Part shown: one piece after another, positions 22,823 to 34,100 of the stretch
Numbering within the stretch: the stretch's first letter is position 1
How the letters are laid out: each line of letters begins with the position of its first letter
Origin: Panorpa germanica
Lineage: Eukaryota; Arthropoda; Insecta; Mecoptera; Panorpidae
Direction of reading: 5' to 3'
Length of the DNA: 64,000 bases
Assembly: GCA_963678705.1 (NCBI GenBank)
Contig: OY783205.1
Coordinates: 14,632,001 to 14,696,000, forward strand
Made by a program: the position numbers and the translations under genes
Notes under the pieces: model-generated
What the model was told of the DNA's origin: nothing
Seen by the model: the letters and a program-made list of their open reading frames with translations, nothing else
Databases searched by the model: none

Positions 22823-23321
22823 TAATAATTACCAATTATCTACTTCTTTAACTTAAATGTTTCTATTGTTTAAACTTGTAATGTTTTTGTTTATTTGTGT
22901 GTTATATGCGCGAGTAGAAGCATTTTCTCTGAGATTTTTTTCGTAGAGATCTGACTTTATTTCAATTTTATAAGCATTTATTACCTCAATCGTGGTGCTT
23001 AATTGTCGATTTCTTGTCATTGGTCAAAACTTTGCAACATTTGAAGACTATTTCCTGATAAGTTATCGATATCATAATGTAGTGCAATAATATTTTAATT
23101 GATTTTTAATTTGTTTGTACAAACATTTTTTTCAGTCATTAAATTTTTGTTTTTAATGACTAATATTATGTTACGCACTAATGAATTTGAAAATGATATT
23201 CATTAAAGTTTATTTTATAAAATAAGGTTTAATTTATATAAAATGCTAAAGAATAATTAATCCTCTAAAAAGAGTAAATTTATTTTATATACAATATACG
23301 AATTTATTATTCTTTGCAAAA
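22823..23321. other. 3' flank of receptor gene 2
   Basis: Homologous to 36611-37126 behind gene 3 (for example the GAGATTTTTTTCGTAGAGAT segment in both), so the duplication that made genes 2 and 3 included this flank. No gene is seen. Confidence 0.6.
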
Positions 23322-23592
23322 CTATAAGGCACGGCGGGAGAATAAACTCATTTTAAAAAAAATCATAAAACAAAAAGTATTGGAGATACCATTTTTATTG
23401 TTTTTCCTTTACTTAGTAGCTACTTCCGATTGGCCAGAACGGAAGTCACATCCAAGATATCATTTACAAGAAGTAATTAAATAAAAGGTTTAAATATACC
23501 TCTATGTAAAGGAAAAGGAGTAAAAAGCATATCTCCGATACTTTTTGTTTCACGATTTTTTAAAATAATGAAGTTTCCGCGCCTCACCCTGT
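23322..23592. mobile_element. MITE present in both gene 2 and gene 3 flanks
   Basis: Inverted ends of about 60 bp: left AAGGCACGGCGGGAGAATAA..., right (inward) CAGGGTGAGGCGCGGAAACT.... Both run into an AACAAAAAGTAT-GGAGATA segment. The same element sits at the equivalent place behind gene 3 (37127-37505), so it was there before the two genes duplicated. Confidence 0.65.
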
Positions 23593-23950
23593 ATTTAAAA
23601 CATCTCAGAAAGTCTGGTATAAGAATCTATTTTGTAAGTTGTATGTATTGAGGCCAGTAGTGAATCATCAAATATTTCATTTCGAAAGACCTCATAAAAA
23701 AATCGAAAAATAAGCTAATATCAGACCTTTGCGACCTTTATTAACTAACAATATTAATTATTGCTGTACAGCGACTAACAAAAGAACGTAAACACAAATC
23801 AAACACGTTGCTGCTCAGTATTATTAATTATATTAGTGGTGTATGGGTACTTATTTATTAAATATCCCTTAGATTTCAAGTTAAGGTCATTTAAACTTGC
23901 AATTGTTTTTTATATCACTATCCCTAAGATAATAATCAGTTTTTGTTAAC

Positions 23951-24259
23951 TGTTCAGTACAAAATTAGTACAGAACATAAGAAGATGTCTCTGTTGGCAT
24001 TCCAACATTATAATGTATTGTTGTCTCTAATAGAAGTAATGCGCATGACTACAATACGACGACTGCTGTACGCTACAGCGATATGGCATTCGTGTCAGTT
24101 GTGTTTTGGGCTTCTACACTGTCAAGATCATAATTCCCAACCATCTTGTTATTATAAGAATGTTGGTTCAAAGTAATTAAAAAGTGTAAAATTATTTTAT
24201 CATTAAACAATTGAATAATTATTCAATCTACAAATACTCGCATGGTTTTATTTCGTACA
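23951..24259 (+). repeat. 5' LTR of the BEL/Pao element
   Basis: 309 bp, TG...CA ends, identical to the 3' LTR. A 60-77 codon frame inside both LTRs is incidental. Confidence 0.92.
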
Positions 24260-24923
24260 TGCGAAGCTGGTCCTTCGAGTCTTACAAAGCCGATCCTTCG
24301 AGTTTATTAACCGCGTGTGTTTTTCATTGTATTTTTGGCGTTTTATTACATTTGCCCCTTGGCGATTGCCATTGATTGGGTAAATGGGACGCTCTATTTT
24401 GGCGGATTCACGGAGGATTTGGATATTTTACAATTACATTTCCAGAAGCCTTACAAGCGAAGCTGGATATTTTACAATTACATTTCAAGAAGGTTTTAAA
24501 TCCTACAAAAAAAAAACTGGTCTTACAAGCCATTGGTACCCGCGTGTGATTTCGTGGTGTTTTGAGGTTACGTCTGTATAGTAACCGGCACAAGTGCAAG
24601 CTGTTTGTTACATTTACCCTATGGCGGCCTGGCAAGTCATCAATTGCCATTGATTGGGTAATGCAACGTTTGATTTAAGCGGATTCGCATATAATTTGGA
24701 TTACTACACATTTATATTTTAAGAAAAATTATTCATTACGGAAGAGGATACATGGATGCTGGAGGAGAGTAAAATACTTCTTTACTCATGAAGGTACAAA
24801 GTTATTATTACTATCTGCAAGTACCAATCTATTAAAAACTTCTCATGTTGCTGGATTAACCTGGATTAGTTTGTCATCCACGTTTCATCTATCATATAAG
24901 TACGAATCTATCACCTAAGCAAG

Positions 24924-26606
24924 ATGGAGGGATTGAAAAGGCTTAGATCGGCGCGGACGGCTGCAAAAAGTGCAATATCACGGATGGACAATTACGTCAG
25001 CGACCCAAGGGCTCTCGACTCCGCTACAGTGGAGGTGCTGCAGGTGAAAAAAGAAAAGATGATGACTACATTCCAATCGTACGAGCTCACGCAGTACAGC
25101 ATTTTAGAAATTGATGATCAAGATGAGGAAGACATTGAAGAAGTTGAAGAGAAGTATTTTAACATTATTGCAAAATTAAATGCTAGCATCAATAAGTTAA
25201 AAGAAGTTAATAGGCCTGAATTAGTTCCATTGAAGCTCCCAGCGGTGGAAATTCCAACCTTCGATGGCAAGGATATAACCAGGTTTAAGCCCTTTTATGA
25301 GCTCTTCCAAGCAGTGGTTCACAATAATGCATCATTGTCCGATGTTCAAAGACTTTTTTATTTGAGAAAGTATCTCGTTGATGAGGCTCTCTCAATAATT
25401 ATAAATCTGCCGCTTGTGAACAGTTCATACAAAGAGGCTATTGATTTATTGTTAGCGCGGTATGAAAATAAGGCAAGATTAATCTTTTATCACATTAATA
25501 TAATACTTGATATTCCCAACATGCAGAAAGGTACTGCAGTCGATATAAGGGCTTTTTTATGTCAAGTAAAACAGCAATTACAAGCGTTAAAAAATCTTGA
25601 TGAGCCTGTAGACAAGTGGGATATGATTTTAATCTCGGCCTTAAGTAGAAAATTAGATATCGTTACTAACCGCACTTTCCACATGGAAAGAAATTTAGAA
25701 GAACTGCCTACTATGGCAGAATTTATTTCATTTTTAGAAAGACGTGCAATTGCAATTGAGTATAGTTTAGATTATAAAAATATGTCACATGACAATAATA
25801 ATAAAGGAAATGTGGTTCCAAGAAAATTGTATAATCAAAATAAGTATTCACATAATAATATTGTATGTAATCTTGCTATTTGTGAATATACAAACCTTAA
25901 AAATGTTATGGAACAATCTTGGACAACTGAGAAAGTCCCAGAGGAATCAGATAAGTTTTCTGAGGATTACTTAAAGGCTGAACATAAATTTCAGAATTCA
26001 GTAGCACTTAAAAATAATTTAACTGTTGATTTGCCATTACTCAGCCTAGTAAATAAAATAGAATTGGAGGATTCTTTCTCAGTTGCCCCGCAAAGATTTA
26101 ATGTGTTGGAAAAAAGATTTAGACGCAATCCTTCAGTATTGGAGGTTTATAAAACATTATTAAACAGATCAACCAGTATCATGACATTAGGTTTAAAACA
26201 CAATATTATTTTTATAAATATTAAGTTAAAAACAAATTTAATTTGCTACAAGTCTAGTGTAGCTCCATCAAGTAAGGTACTTACAATACCCCAGCTTGAG
26301 ATTATTAGCGCAGTGTTGCTGGTGCGAATCAAACAAGCAACAAATAAAATTTTTGATTCAAATACAATACTTCCATCAGATATTAATTGCAATGTTTACA
26401 ACATTGATGTAAAACAAACATCTGTACTGTTGGAATTGTTAAAAGATAATTGTTTCAATAACATTGTAACTATTGAGTTGATGATTGTTGTGTACATTAT
26501 GCAAATGATAATGTATGCTACATTGATAATTATGGTTTCTGTTATATTTAGGATAGTAATTAATTTGTTTTATATTATTTTCACAAAATTATGTAGACTA
26601 CCATAG
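24924..26606 (+). CDS. BEL/Pao gag with in-frame remnants of RT and RNase H, 560 aa
   Basis: Starts at ATG 24924. Residues 1-95 form an acidic coiled-coil-like start. Residues 98-280 are the BEL/Pao gag core (LKLPAVEIPTFDGKD, then RFKPFYELFQAVVHN and the RLFYLRKYL segment), matching the DUF1759-type region. No CCHC knuckle or protease motif is seen. Residues about 330-413 resemble the N-terminal part of BEL reverse transcriptase (TEKVPEESDKFSEDYLKAE, FSVAPQRFNVLEKRFRRNP). Residues about 440-475 resemble the linker to RNase H (KSSVAPSSKVLTIPQLEI). The catalytic RT core is absent, so at least two internal deletions were joined in one open frame. The last 45 residues are hydrophobic. A particle-forming gag could still work; polymerase must come from elsewhere. 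Confidence 0.85.
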   Translation: MEGLKRLRSARTAAKSAISRMDNYVSDPRALDSATVEVLQVKKEKMMTTFQSYELTQYSILEIDDQDEEDIEEVEEKYFNIIAKLNASINKLKEVNRPELVPLKLPAVEIPTFDGKDITRFKPFYELFQAVVHNNASLSDVQRLFYLRKYLVDEALSIIINLPLVNSSYKEAIDLLLARYENKARLIFYHINIILDIPNMQKGTAVDIRAFLCQVKQQLQALKNLDEPVDKWDMILISALSRKLDIVTNRTFHMERNLEELPTMAEFISFLERRAIAIEYSLDYKNMSHDNNNKGNVVPRKLYNQNKYSHNNIVCNLAICEYTNLKNVMEQSWTTEKVPEESDKFSEDYLKAEHKFQNSVALKNNLTVDLPLLSLVNKIELEDSFSVAPQRFNVLEKRFRRNPSVLEVYKTLLNRSTSIMTLGLKHNIIFINIKLKTNLICYKSSVAPSSKVLTIPQLEIISAVLLVRIKQATNKIFDSNTILPSDINCNVYNIDVKQTSVLLELLKDNCFNNIVTIELMIVVYIMQMIMYATLIIMVSVIFRIVINLFYIIFTKLCRLP

Positions 26607-26761
26607 AGTTAAGAAGTTTATGTTATTTTGTGTAATTTTGTTTATAATAGTTTTAAGAAGTTCACATTATTTTTTGTAAATTGGTTTATAATAATTTTAT
26701 GTAACATTGTATAATTTGATATTGGTTGTGAGCTTATCTACTTCTGCTGGCTGGCAATTTA

Positions 26762-27070
26762 TGTTCAGTACAAAATTAGTACAGAACATAAGAAGATGTC
26801 TCTGTTGGCATTCCAACATTATAATGTATTGTTGTCTCTAATAGAAGTAATGCGCATGACTACAATACGACGACTGCTGTACGCTACAGCGATATGGCAT
26901 TCGTGTCAGTTGTGTTTTGGGCTTCTACACTGTCAAGATCATAATTCCCAACCATCTTGTTATTATAAGAATGTTGGTTCAAAGTAATTAAAAAGTGTAA
27001 AATTATTTTATCATTAAACAATTGAATAATTATTCAATCTACAAATACTCGCATGGTTTTATTTCGTACA
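26762..27070 (+). repeat. 3' LTR of the BEL/Pao element
   Basis: 309 bp, identical to the 5' LTR. No clear polypurine tract precedes it. Confidence 0.92.
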
Positions 27071-27203
27071 TTAACAATTATACCTCTCACGAAATACCTC
27101 TCTCAATAGTGTGTAAAATTAATGTATGTGAAAATTATTAAAGTTAATTTTGTTGTCAATAAATGAATTTAAATTAAATGCATCCAGTGTTTGTTGTTAT
27201 TAT

Positions 27204-27893
27204 CAGAAATGTGCGTTTTTTCAAATACATATACTCAAAATACACATACAAAATAGTAAATACCTATTTTCTATTTTGTATTTAAATATCTTTTAGGAGT
27301 ATAGAATTTTATATTTTAATTGAAAAGCTTTTAAAAACCTATTTCCTATTTGGAAAATACAAAATACTTTTTTCATTTTTGTAACTCAGTAAATATTATT
27401 TTTTGAATAGAAACTTAGAACTCCACCAACATTAGCGCCATTTATGATCTAAAAGTATCTGCACAATTGTCTTAATACATCCATAACCCCATAACCAACA
27501 TTTATGTATTTTCATTCATAAGTTGACATTGTTTAGACATGAGTGTACTAAATGTGTTATACTTTTAACGTACAGACTAGTGCGACATAAACATGCGACA
27601 CTAATAAAACCCATACTTTTGCTATTTTTTAAAATTCTAGGTAGTATTTTTATGAAACAAAAATGTTTCAAAACGAAGTCGGTCTTTATCAAAGAGAATT
27701 CTCATAATTAAACATTTATATTAATAACATAAAGAGAATTCTATTTTCTCAAAAGTATTTTTAAACTACATATTTTGTATTTTGTATTTAAATACACACA
27801 TAAATTTCTTTTTTTGTATTTGAAATAGAAAAATAACGAGATATTTGCATTTTGTGTTTAAATGCTTTTGAAAAGCATTTGTGCACATCTCTG
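27204..27893. mobile_element. hAT-like MITE at a spacer duplication junction
   Basis: Ends CAGAAATGTGCG (27204) and the complement of CAGAGATGTGCAC (to 27893); CAGAGATGTGC is a common hAT terminus. The interior is AT-rich with many TATTTTGTATTT-like inverted motifs. A 200-bp segment (about 27490-27700) is shared with the TIR element at 50941-51592. Left and right flanks belong to different parts of the receptor spacer, so the element lies exactly between two tandem spacer copies. Confidence 0.65.
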
Positions 27894-28594
27894 GGTACTT
27901 ATTTATCAAATATCGCTTAGATTTCAATTTAAGGTCATTTAAATTTGCAATTGTTTCTTATATTACTATCCCTAAGATAATAATCACCTTTTGTTAAAAA
28001 TTATAACTCTCACGAAATTTTCAACAGTGTGTAAAATTAATGTATGTGAAAATTATTGATGTTAGTTTCGTAGGAAATAAATGAATTTAAATTAAATACA
28101 TCCAGTGTTTGTTATCATTATTATTTAATACAAATTCTTATAATCGTTACAGATATCAATAAAATGCCCGTCTAGAGTTATATTTGTAATTCGCTCGGCT
28201 GAAAATGCATCCGCATTAATTAAATGTACTTGTGTTGCTAAAGGGAAGGGTAATTATTATTTATAATAATAGTGTATAGGTGCAAAAGATACATCCCTCC
28301 CTATCACGCAGCACCAGATAAGTTTTCATAGCTTAAAAGTGTTATGTGTCCTTTTTACTTCTGATTTTCTGAAAAATATGACCAACCAGTATATTCCTAA
28401 TACTGCACACAACATATATTCCAACCAGATCTCTACAATTTTATTTTGCATTTTCTGTGCCCAATTTTAATCTTTTCATTCATAAATAGGGCCAAAGTTT
28501 ATGCTTAGTCAACCTGACTTTTTATTCAGACCGGCATATGCATCTGTGATGGCGTGTGAAATATGATTTGTAAGAAAGGTAATTTCTAAGCTAA
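27894..28594. other. Extra copy of the receptor spacer
   Basis: Second, tandem copy of the segment also seen at 23845-23945 plus 27076-27203 (GGGTACTTATTTAT..., CAATAAATGAATTTAAATT..., CATCCAGTGTTTGTT...). No gene is seen. Confidence 0.6.
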
Positions 28595-29555
28595 TGGTGA
28601 GTTCACACGGTATTGTACTGCAGGTTTCTTGCAGTATAAATATTATCGAATAAACAGTTGCGCGTACATTTTATATATCTTTGTTTTTTTGCAGTGCAAA
28701 CGTCGTGTGAGTGGTTCTCTATAATGTGCCACTCTTTATTTGATAATAATTGTACTGCAAAAAACGTGCAGTACAATGCCGAGTGAACCCAATATCACTG
28801 GACTTGTCAAGCAAATCGAATGAACTTTAACGTATTCTCCTTACAGTGCACATAGTATTATATGGTATTTTTCACACGGCGTAACTTTTATCGAATAGTA
28901 ACCGAACAAGTATTTAGTGCTGAAGTATCATTTGAAGGAAGAGCACGTGTTTCAAGTTAATTATGAGAAAATGTTCGACGAATCTTTTATAGATAATGAT
29001 TTATTGATTTCATTAGTGGAAAAAGTCCGTTTTATGGGATAAATGCATTGAATTATATAAAAATCACGTTACAACTAAAGCGGTGTCACAGATATATAAT
29101 ATTTTACCCAAAAATTTTAAATCAAACAACAAATAATAATTTTGCTACTATAAATTCTAGCAGTACAAATCTGACAACAATACCTTCGCTTCAAAGTCCG
29201 AACTCTATTGATTCGCCCTATTCAAACTACTCAGATATATTTGATCATAATGACTTTTAAATCGAATACATATTTTGACCAAATAATGAATGTATACCTA
29301 TTTTAATGAAATTAACAAAACTTAGGTAATACCTATATCAAAGAACATTTTTTATTTCTTAACCTTAAACGTTTTTCTTTTATTTCTTATCACCTTAAAT
29401 TTCATTTTAGTACATTCATTTTGTTGTAGAAAAACTACGGCTATACACTTTTACTAATTTAAATTTAACGTGTGAACATCTCGCTGATTATACGTTTAAA
29501 ATCGAATACTGTAAAAACGTGCAGAATAATGTCGTATGAACCTAGCCTAACCATG
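28595..29555. mobile_element. Harbinger-like TIR element with MADF relic
   Basis: Imperfect inverted ends of about 38 bp: left GGTGAGTTCACACGGTATTG (28596), right (inward) GGCTAGGTTCATACGACATT. Both continue CTGCAnGTTT. The sequence TAA lies next to both ends and could be the 3-bp target duplication typical of Harbinger. The interior carries the decayed MADF-domain gene, the usual accessory DNA-binding protein of this superfamily. No transposase is present. Confidence 0.6.
28971..29260 (+). pseudogene. Decayed MADF (Myb/SANT-like) accessory protein of a Harbinger transposon
   Basis: Starts MFDESFIDNDLLISLVEK at ATG 28971, the usual beginning of a MADF domain. The ATG frame stops soon after, at 29040. 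The family's conserved DKCIELYKN continues in the next frame from 29038 (then a helix ending in IYNILPKNF). The shift is explained by single-base losses in the AAAAA and TTTT runs between. A Ser/Asn-rich tail ends in YSNYSDIFDHNDF at 29260. In intact elements this protein binds the transposon ends and recruits the transposase to the nucleus. Confidence 0.6.
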
Positions 29556-31066
29556 TCTATTTTCGAATTAAATGTTTTATGAATATTATCGAATATTTAC
29601 TGAAGTTTGTCTGGTGTTAAAAACGGGTATGTACATTTTTTGTCAATAATGAAGCAATTAAGTTCTGTGTTCGATTGCTCACAAGTTTAAATTTGTTATT
29701 AACAATAAAGTGTAATTTATAAATTAAGTTTGATTTATGGATTATATATCAGTAATTAGCGTTTGCTCTGTCACAAAGCCACGCTTGTTTTATATAAGGT
29801 CTATCATTTAAAAATAACAAATTAGTTCGTAATTTTAATTTTTAAATTAAAATATCTCGCTTTCAAGTTTTAATTTTTTTAATTCAATTCTACAATTTTA
29901 AGGTTTCTAAAATGACAAACTGCTTTGCTTCAATCTAATCTTTTACATATCAAACTTCACTTGTGTATCTTTATACTTTCACTATCTCTCCCTGCCCCGT
30001 TCCACTCTAAAAATAAATGTAGTTCCTAATTTATTTTCGCTGTTTACATTCTGTTGTAAATCTACATAGTAAGTTCTAAATTTTAGCATTACCTCATTTA
30101 CTATCGCCGCTAGATCAAATTTCAGGCAGGAGAGTCCATTTTATTCAAATTTAAGAATATATCCTTATATGTATGTACTAAATTAAAGCTTTCCATCTTT
30201 TTTAATGTATGGTACAGACTCAATTCTTTAAGTTTAGTTTTTTTAACTTTGAATTTATATGATATGTATTAAGAAATATAATAATGTAGATTGTAATGCC
30301 GAAAGGCACACAATTAATATAATTAAATAATAAATAATAATTAAATAATAAATAAAATAATTACTTATGTAGTTCCACTTAATAAAAACATGTTTTTGTA
30401 TTATTTGTTACTACATACTTATGAACAAATTTTATATATCAAACTGTTTAATGTAATTATTTTTTAACTACAGTACACATTTTATGAATATATACTCGTA
30501 CATTAAAAAATGATTCAAAATGACGGAGATATAAGCAGTTCTGCGGAACGCTTTTATCAGGATGCTCAGGCCGTTTCATCGTAGCAGACATTTTTATGCT
30601 TAATTATCTGAGGTTGAACTAACCTCTTAAATTTATGTAACATTTTACATAGTAATATTTAATTAATTACATATTAAATATAATTTTTCTGCTTTAAGAA
30701 GGATTTTCTTAAAAAATAACTAAACAAAAATAAAGCTTCATGATTTATTCTATTGGAAGATGGTCATTTCGTGATTGTAATGTAATCAGAATAAATCACT
30801 GAATGTCAGTTGATATTTTTTACGTTTTTGTGTTAAATAAATATTAATTATGTTCAGGTCACACTATATAAATATTCCCCATATGTTTACAGTGTAAGTA
30901 ATTAACTTATTTCTTTTAATGTTTTTAAAATAATAATTAAAAACTAATAAAATATTAAAATAATTTGACATTTCAATCACCTGAAATATAAGTAAGATTA
31001 TACACCACAAATTGTTATACGTGGAAACGAGTTAATAATTAATTTGAAAAATAATTAAAATAAAAA
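29556..31066. other. Spacer and 5' flank of receptor gene 3
   Basis: 29556-30170 is AT-rich with nothing assignable. 30180-30345 is a LINE tail (listed separately). From about 30510 the sequence is the duplicated receptor 5' flank (GCGGAACGCTTTTATCAGGA, as at 20037). No gene is seen. Confidence 0.5.
30180..30345 (+). repeat. R1-like LINE 3' tail
   Basis: TAAGTTTAGTTTTTTTAACTTTGAATTTATATGATATG... is shared with 38298-38345. It is followed by GTAATGCCGAAAGGCACACA and a repeated TAATAAATAATTAAA tail ending at 30345. This layout is typical of 5'-truncated non-LTR copies. Confidence 0.6.
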
Positions 31067-31102
31067 TATAAATAAAATGCTTACTACTTTATCTCCTCAT
31101 TT
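31067..31102 (+). promoter_or_regulatory. Core promoter of receptor gene 3
   Basis: TATAAATA at 31067-31074 and TCATTT at 31097-31102, with the initiator A (31099) 32 bp from the TATA start. Leader of about 42 nt to the ATG at 31141. Confidence 0.6.
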
Positions 31103-31140
31103 AATTGTGGGAAATTAACAGAAAAACATTACCAATAAAA

Positions 31141-34100
31141 ATGGATTCAAAATCAAACAAAGAATTTGAAAACACAGTCGCGTTCTTAAGTGGCATAATG
31201 TCTGTATGTGGAAGTGATATTTTTGACGACAATTGGTCGAAAGGAATTAAGAAGAAATTATTTCGTTTTCTTATAGCATTTTTGAAAATGTCCATGCCAA
31301 TCACGTGTATCACGGCTGTGCTTTATCATTTACATGATTTTGTTAAATTATTAGAAACATTGTTCACAGTTTCGAGTTGTATTCAGATCGTTTGCAAGTT
31401 TGTAATGGTTCAAATTTGGCACAAAGATTTAAAAAATATAGTGGACAGATGCAGGAAATTTAGAATCAAGTTCGCTGATGATATTGAAACTGACATATCT
31501 ATTTCAACTGATTCAGTAATGATTAAAAAGACAAATTTAATTGTAAAAGTTTTCTACGTGTCGGTAACTTTCTCATGCATTGCTATAGTATGTCAACCAC
31601 TATTCAAAGCCGAAAGAGCAATGCCCTTGTATTACTATATTCCATTTTGTTCTCCATTCGAATCTCCGTTCTACGAAATGAATTACGCTTACGGCAGCGT
31701 CACGCTGTTGTTTTTAACTTTGCATTTGGTTGTTGGATTGGACTCCATTTTTATTTTTCTGATTTGTGAAATGTGCTTGCAATTTAATATTATTCAACGA
31801 AAACTATCTAAAATTGGAAAATTTGAAGAAAATGAATATGAAAATCAAATAAAGCTGCTGCGTGAAATTCAAGAAATGAGTCGAGAACTTGCAGAGTAAG
31901 AATTATGACAATTTTTCATTTGTTTAGTTAATATACTATACAGCAGGTTAAATATTATTAAGAAAACCATGCTGTTTTATGTTTAAATCGTTTTATGTAA
32001 GTTACTAGAAACGGAAATCAAAATCTAGAGCTGCAAACAGTTAGATAAATAACGTATCTACATTTTAAGCTTTCTTCCACAGACTTTTATTGATGTTAGA
32101 AACGCAAAAATACGCATTGAAAATGAATATTATTGCTATATTTTCTAGTTCAATTCCAATTTTTATATGCCTGGTAACATTTCTAAGGGAGTTATATTAT
32201 TGCTAAGTAAATAACAATATTTAAAATATTATATACTTTATTTATATTGATAAATTATTTATATTGATAAATAAAGTTTCCCTATAATTATATATTTTAT
32301 ATTACAAAGATTATCTCCTCGATGGAGTATAACTAAAGTACTTGAACAAATGAATTGATCAATTAGTGAAACAAAATTGATTTTAGTCAATGTGATTTTA
32401 TAAATTATCTGGTTACTTAGATAATAAAATATTTAGTTTTTGAAGAGAGAGAGAGAATTGTGTCGTCAGATAACTCCTCCATCCTTAGAGAGAAAAATAG
32501 AGAAATCTCGTGAAGGTGTCTCGATTTTTCTAGATGTAGTCGTCACTTCAATAGTATTTGTATTGGTTTTTCTTTTATGTGGTCCTGTTTGTGGATTCGT
32601 TATCTTTCCTCTTCTATCATTTCTTCTAATGTATACTTCTTGAATGTGTTTGTTTATATAGTCCCAATAGTATTTTTTTCTGATTATTTCTTCAATCATA
32701 TTTTTCTCTGGTTTGTTGAAAATTGTTATACTTATATCATTTTGTTCATATGTTGGCTGGCTTATCATAATATTTTTCTTTTCTATGAACATTTATCCAC
32801 ATAGTGTGTTCCTCTTTTTCTGAATCTTCTAGCTTTTCCGGTAAGCACTTAGTTTTGTTTTCCTCTTCAATTTTTCGTTCTATATTACATTTTTTAATTT
32901 TCTTATTTTCTGCTTTTTCTTGCTTTATACTGTATGACTTTTCTACCTCGGAATATTGTATATTTTGTTTTCCTGGTTCTTCTTGTTTCATGTTTTGTTG
33001 TTTCTCTATTTCAATATCTTGTATAGTTTGCTTTTCTGCTACTTGCTTGATTCTTTGTTGATTTTTTACTTTGAAATCTTGAAAGTTTTGATTTTTTGTT
33101 TGTTGAATAACCTTTTGTTTATTTGGTATTTCAAAATGTTGTATTTCTTGATTCTTTGTTTCTTGTTTGACATTTCGCAGATTTTCTACTTTGAAATCTT
33201 GCATGTTCTCATCTGTGTCTTGTTTGACGTTTATTTCAACAATTGAATTTTCATCGGTTTTTATTTTAATAAATGTTTTAACATCTTTTTCGTTTACTTC
33301 TGTATTCCAAACTTCATCTGTAGTGTTTTTACTCTGTACTTTGATTTCAGTATTATATAGTTCCAATTTATTTGAATTCTGATAGTATATCGGTATCACG
33401 GTATCATTAATGGTTAACATCTTTTTATTGAAGTTAATATTAGCTCCAAGTTTTGTCAACAAATCCATTCCTAGTAATCCATCAAATTTATCACTACATT
33501 TAAACAAAAAGATTTTACAAATGTCTTGACTCTTAAATATTGGAAATATGGGGATGTGAGCCACTTTATTATGGTTTGTGGCATGGGCCGTCTGAATACA
33601 AGAAGATTCTTCAGAAATACATTGGTGTAAGTTTCTGTATATCAAATTGGGGTTAATTATGGTTTTGGATGATCCGGTGTCTATAAGTAATTTTATGTTG
33701 AGTTTGTTATCAATTATATAGGGTAGGAAATTACTTGATGTTATGTTATTAATTGTTATATTTTCTCTGCTTCCAATCTGTGAATTAATTACTGATGTAG
33801 TATCCACTGGTGTAGGTGTCCACTGCTTCTTAATAGGTTCATTAGGGTATCGGTTCCATAAGTTGCTCTGTTTGGAGAACATTGTTTTTGGTGCTCGCCA
33901 ATTTTGTTGATGGGGTTGTTGAAAATTGCACTGTCTCCGTGATCGATTATCATTAAAATCGGATGTGTGGGAAATATTAAATTTTTCAGATTGTTTAGAG
34001 TAGTTAAATGTTCTTCGTGTCATTCTGACTGGTTGTTGTACCAGATTATTATTCCTATTTTCTTGTCTTTGCCAATTCCTGTCGTTCTGTTCTTCTGTTA

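Larger units (their letters stand above)
23951..27070 (+). mobile_element. Non-autonomous BEL/Pao LTR retrotransposon, 3.1 kb
   Basis: Two 309-bp LTRs (23951-24259 and 26762-27070), identical by eye, both TG...CA (TGTTCAGTAC to TTTCGTACA). A 5-bp target duplication TTAAC flanks the element (23946-23950 and 27071-27075). A TGGTCCTTCGAG motif just inside the 5' LTR (24268) is a possible primer binding site. A short tandem repeat with GGATATTTTACAATTACATT (about 24419 and 24465) is in the leader. One 560-codon frame occupies the interior. At 3120 bp it is far shorter than full BEL elements, which exceed 5 kb. Identical LTRs mean a recent insertion, mobilised in trans. Confidence 0.92.

Noticed and set aside
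23943-26987. Open frames of 60-77 codons inside the BEL LTRs
   Set aside because: They are the same LTR sequence twice; no domain, and LTR location explains the duplication.
31105-31140. In-frame extension of receptor gene 3 upstream of MDSK
   Set aside because: It has no ATG, follows the predicted transcription start by a few bases, and the paralogues begin at MDSK.
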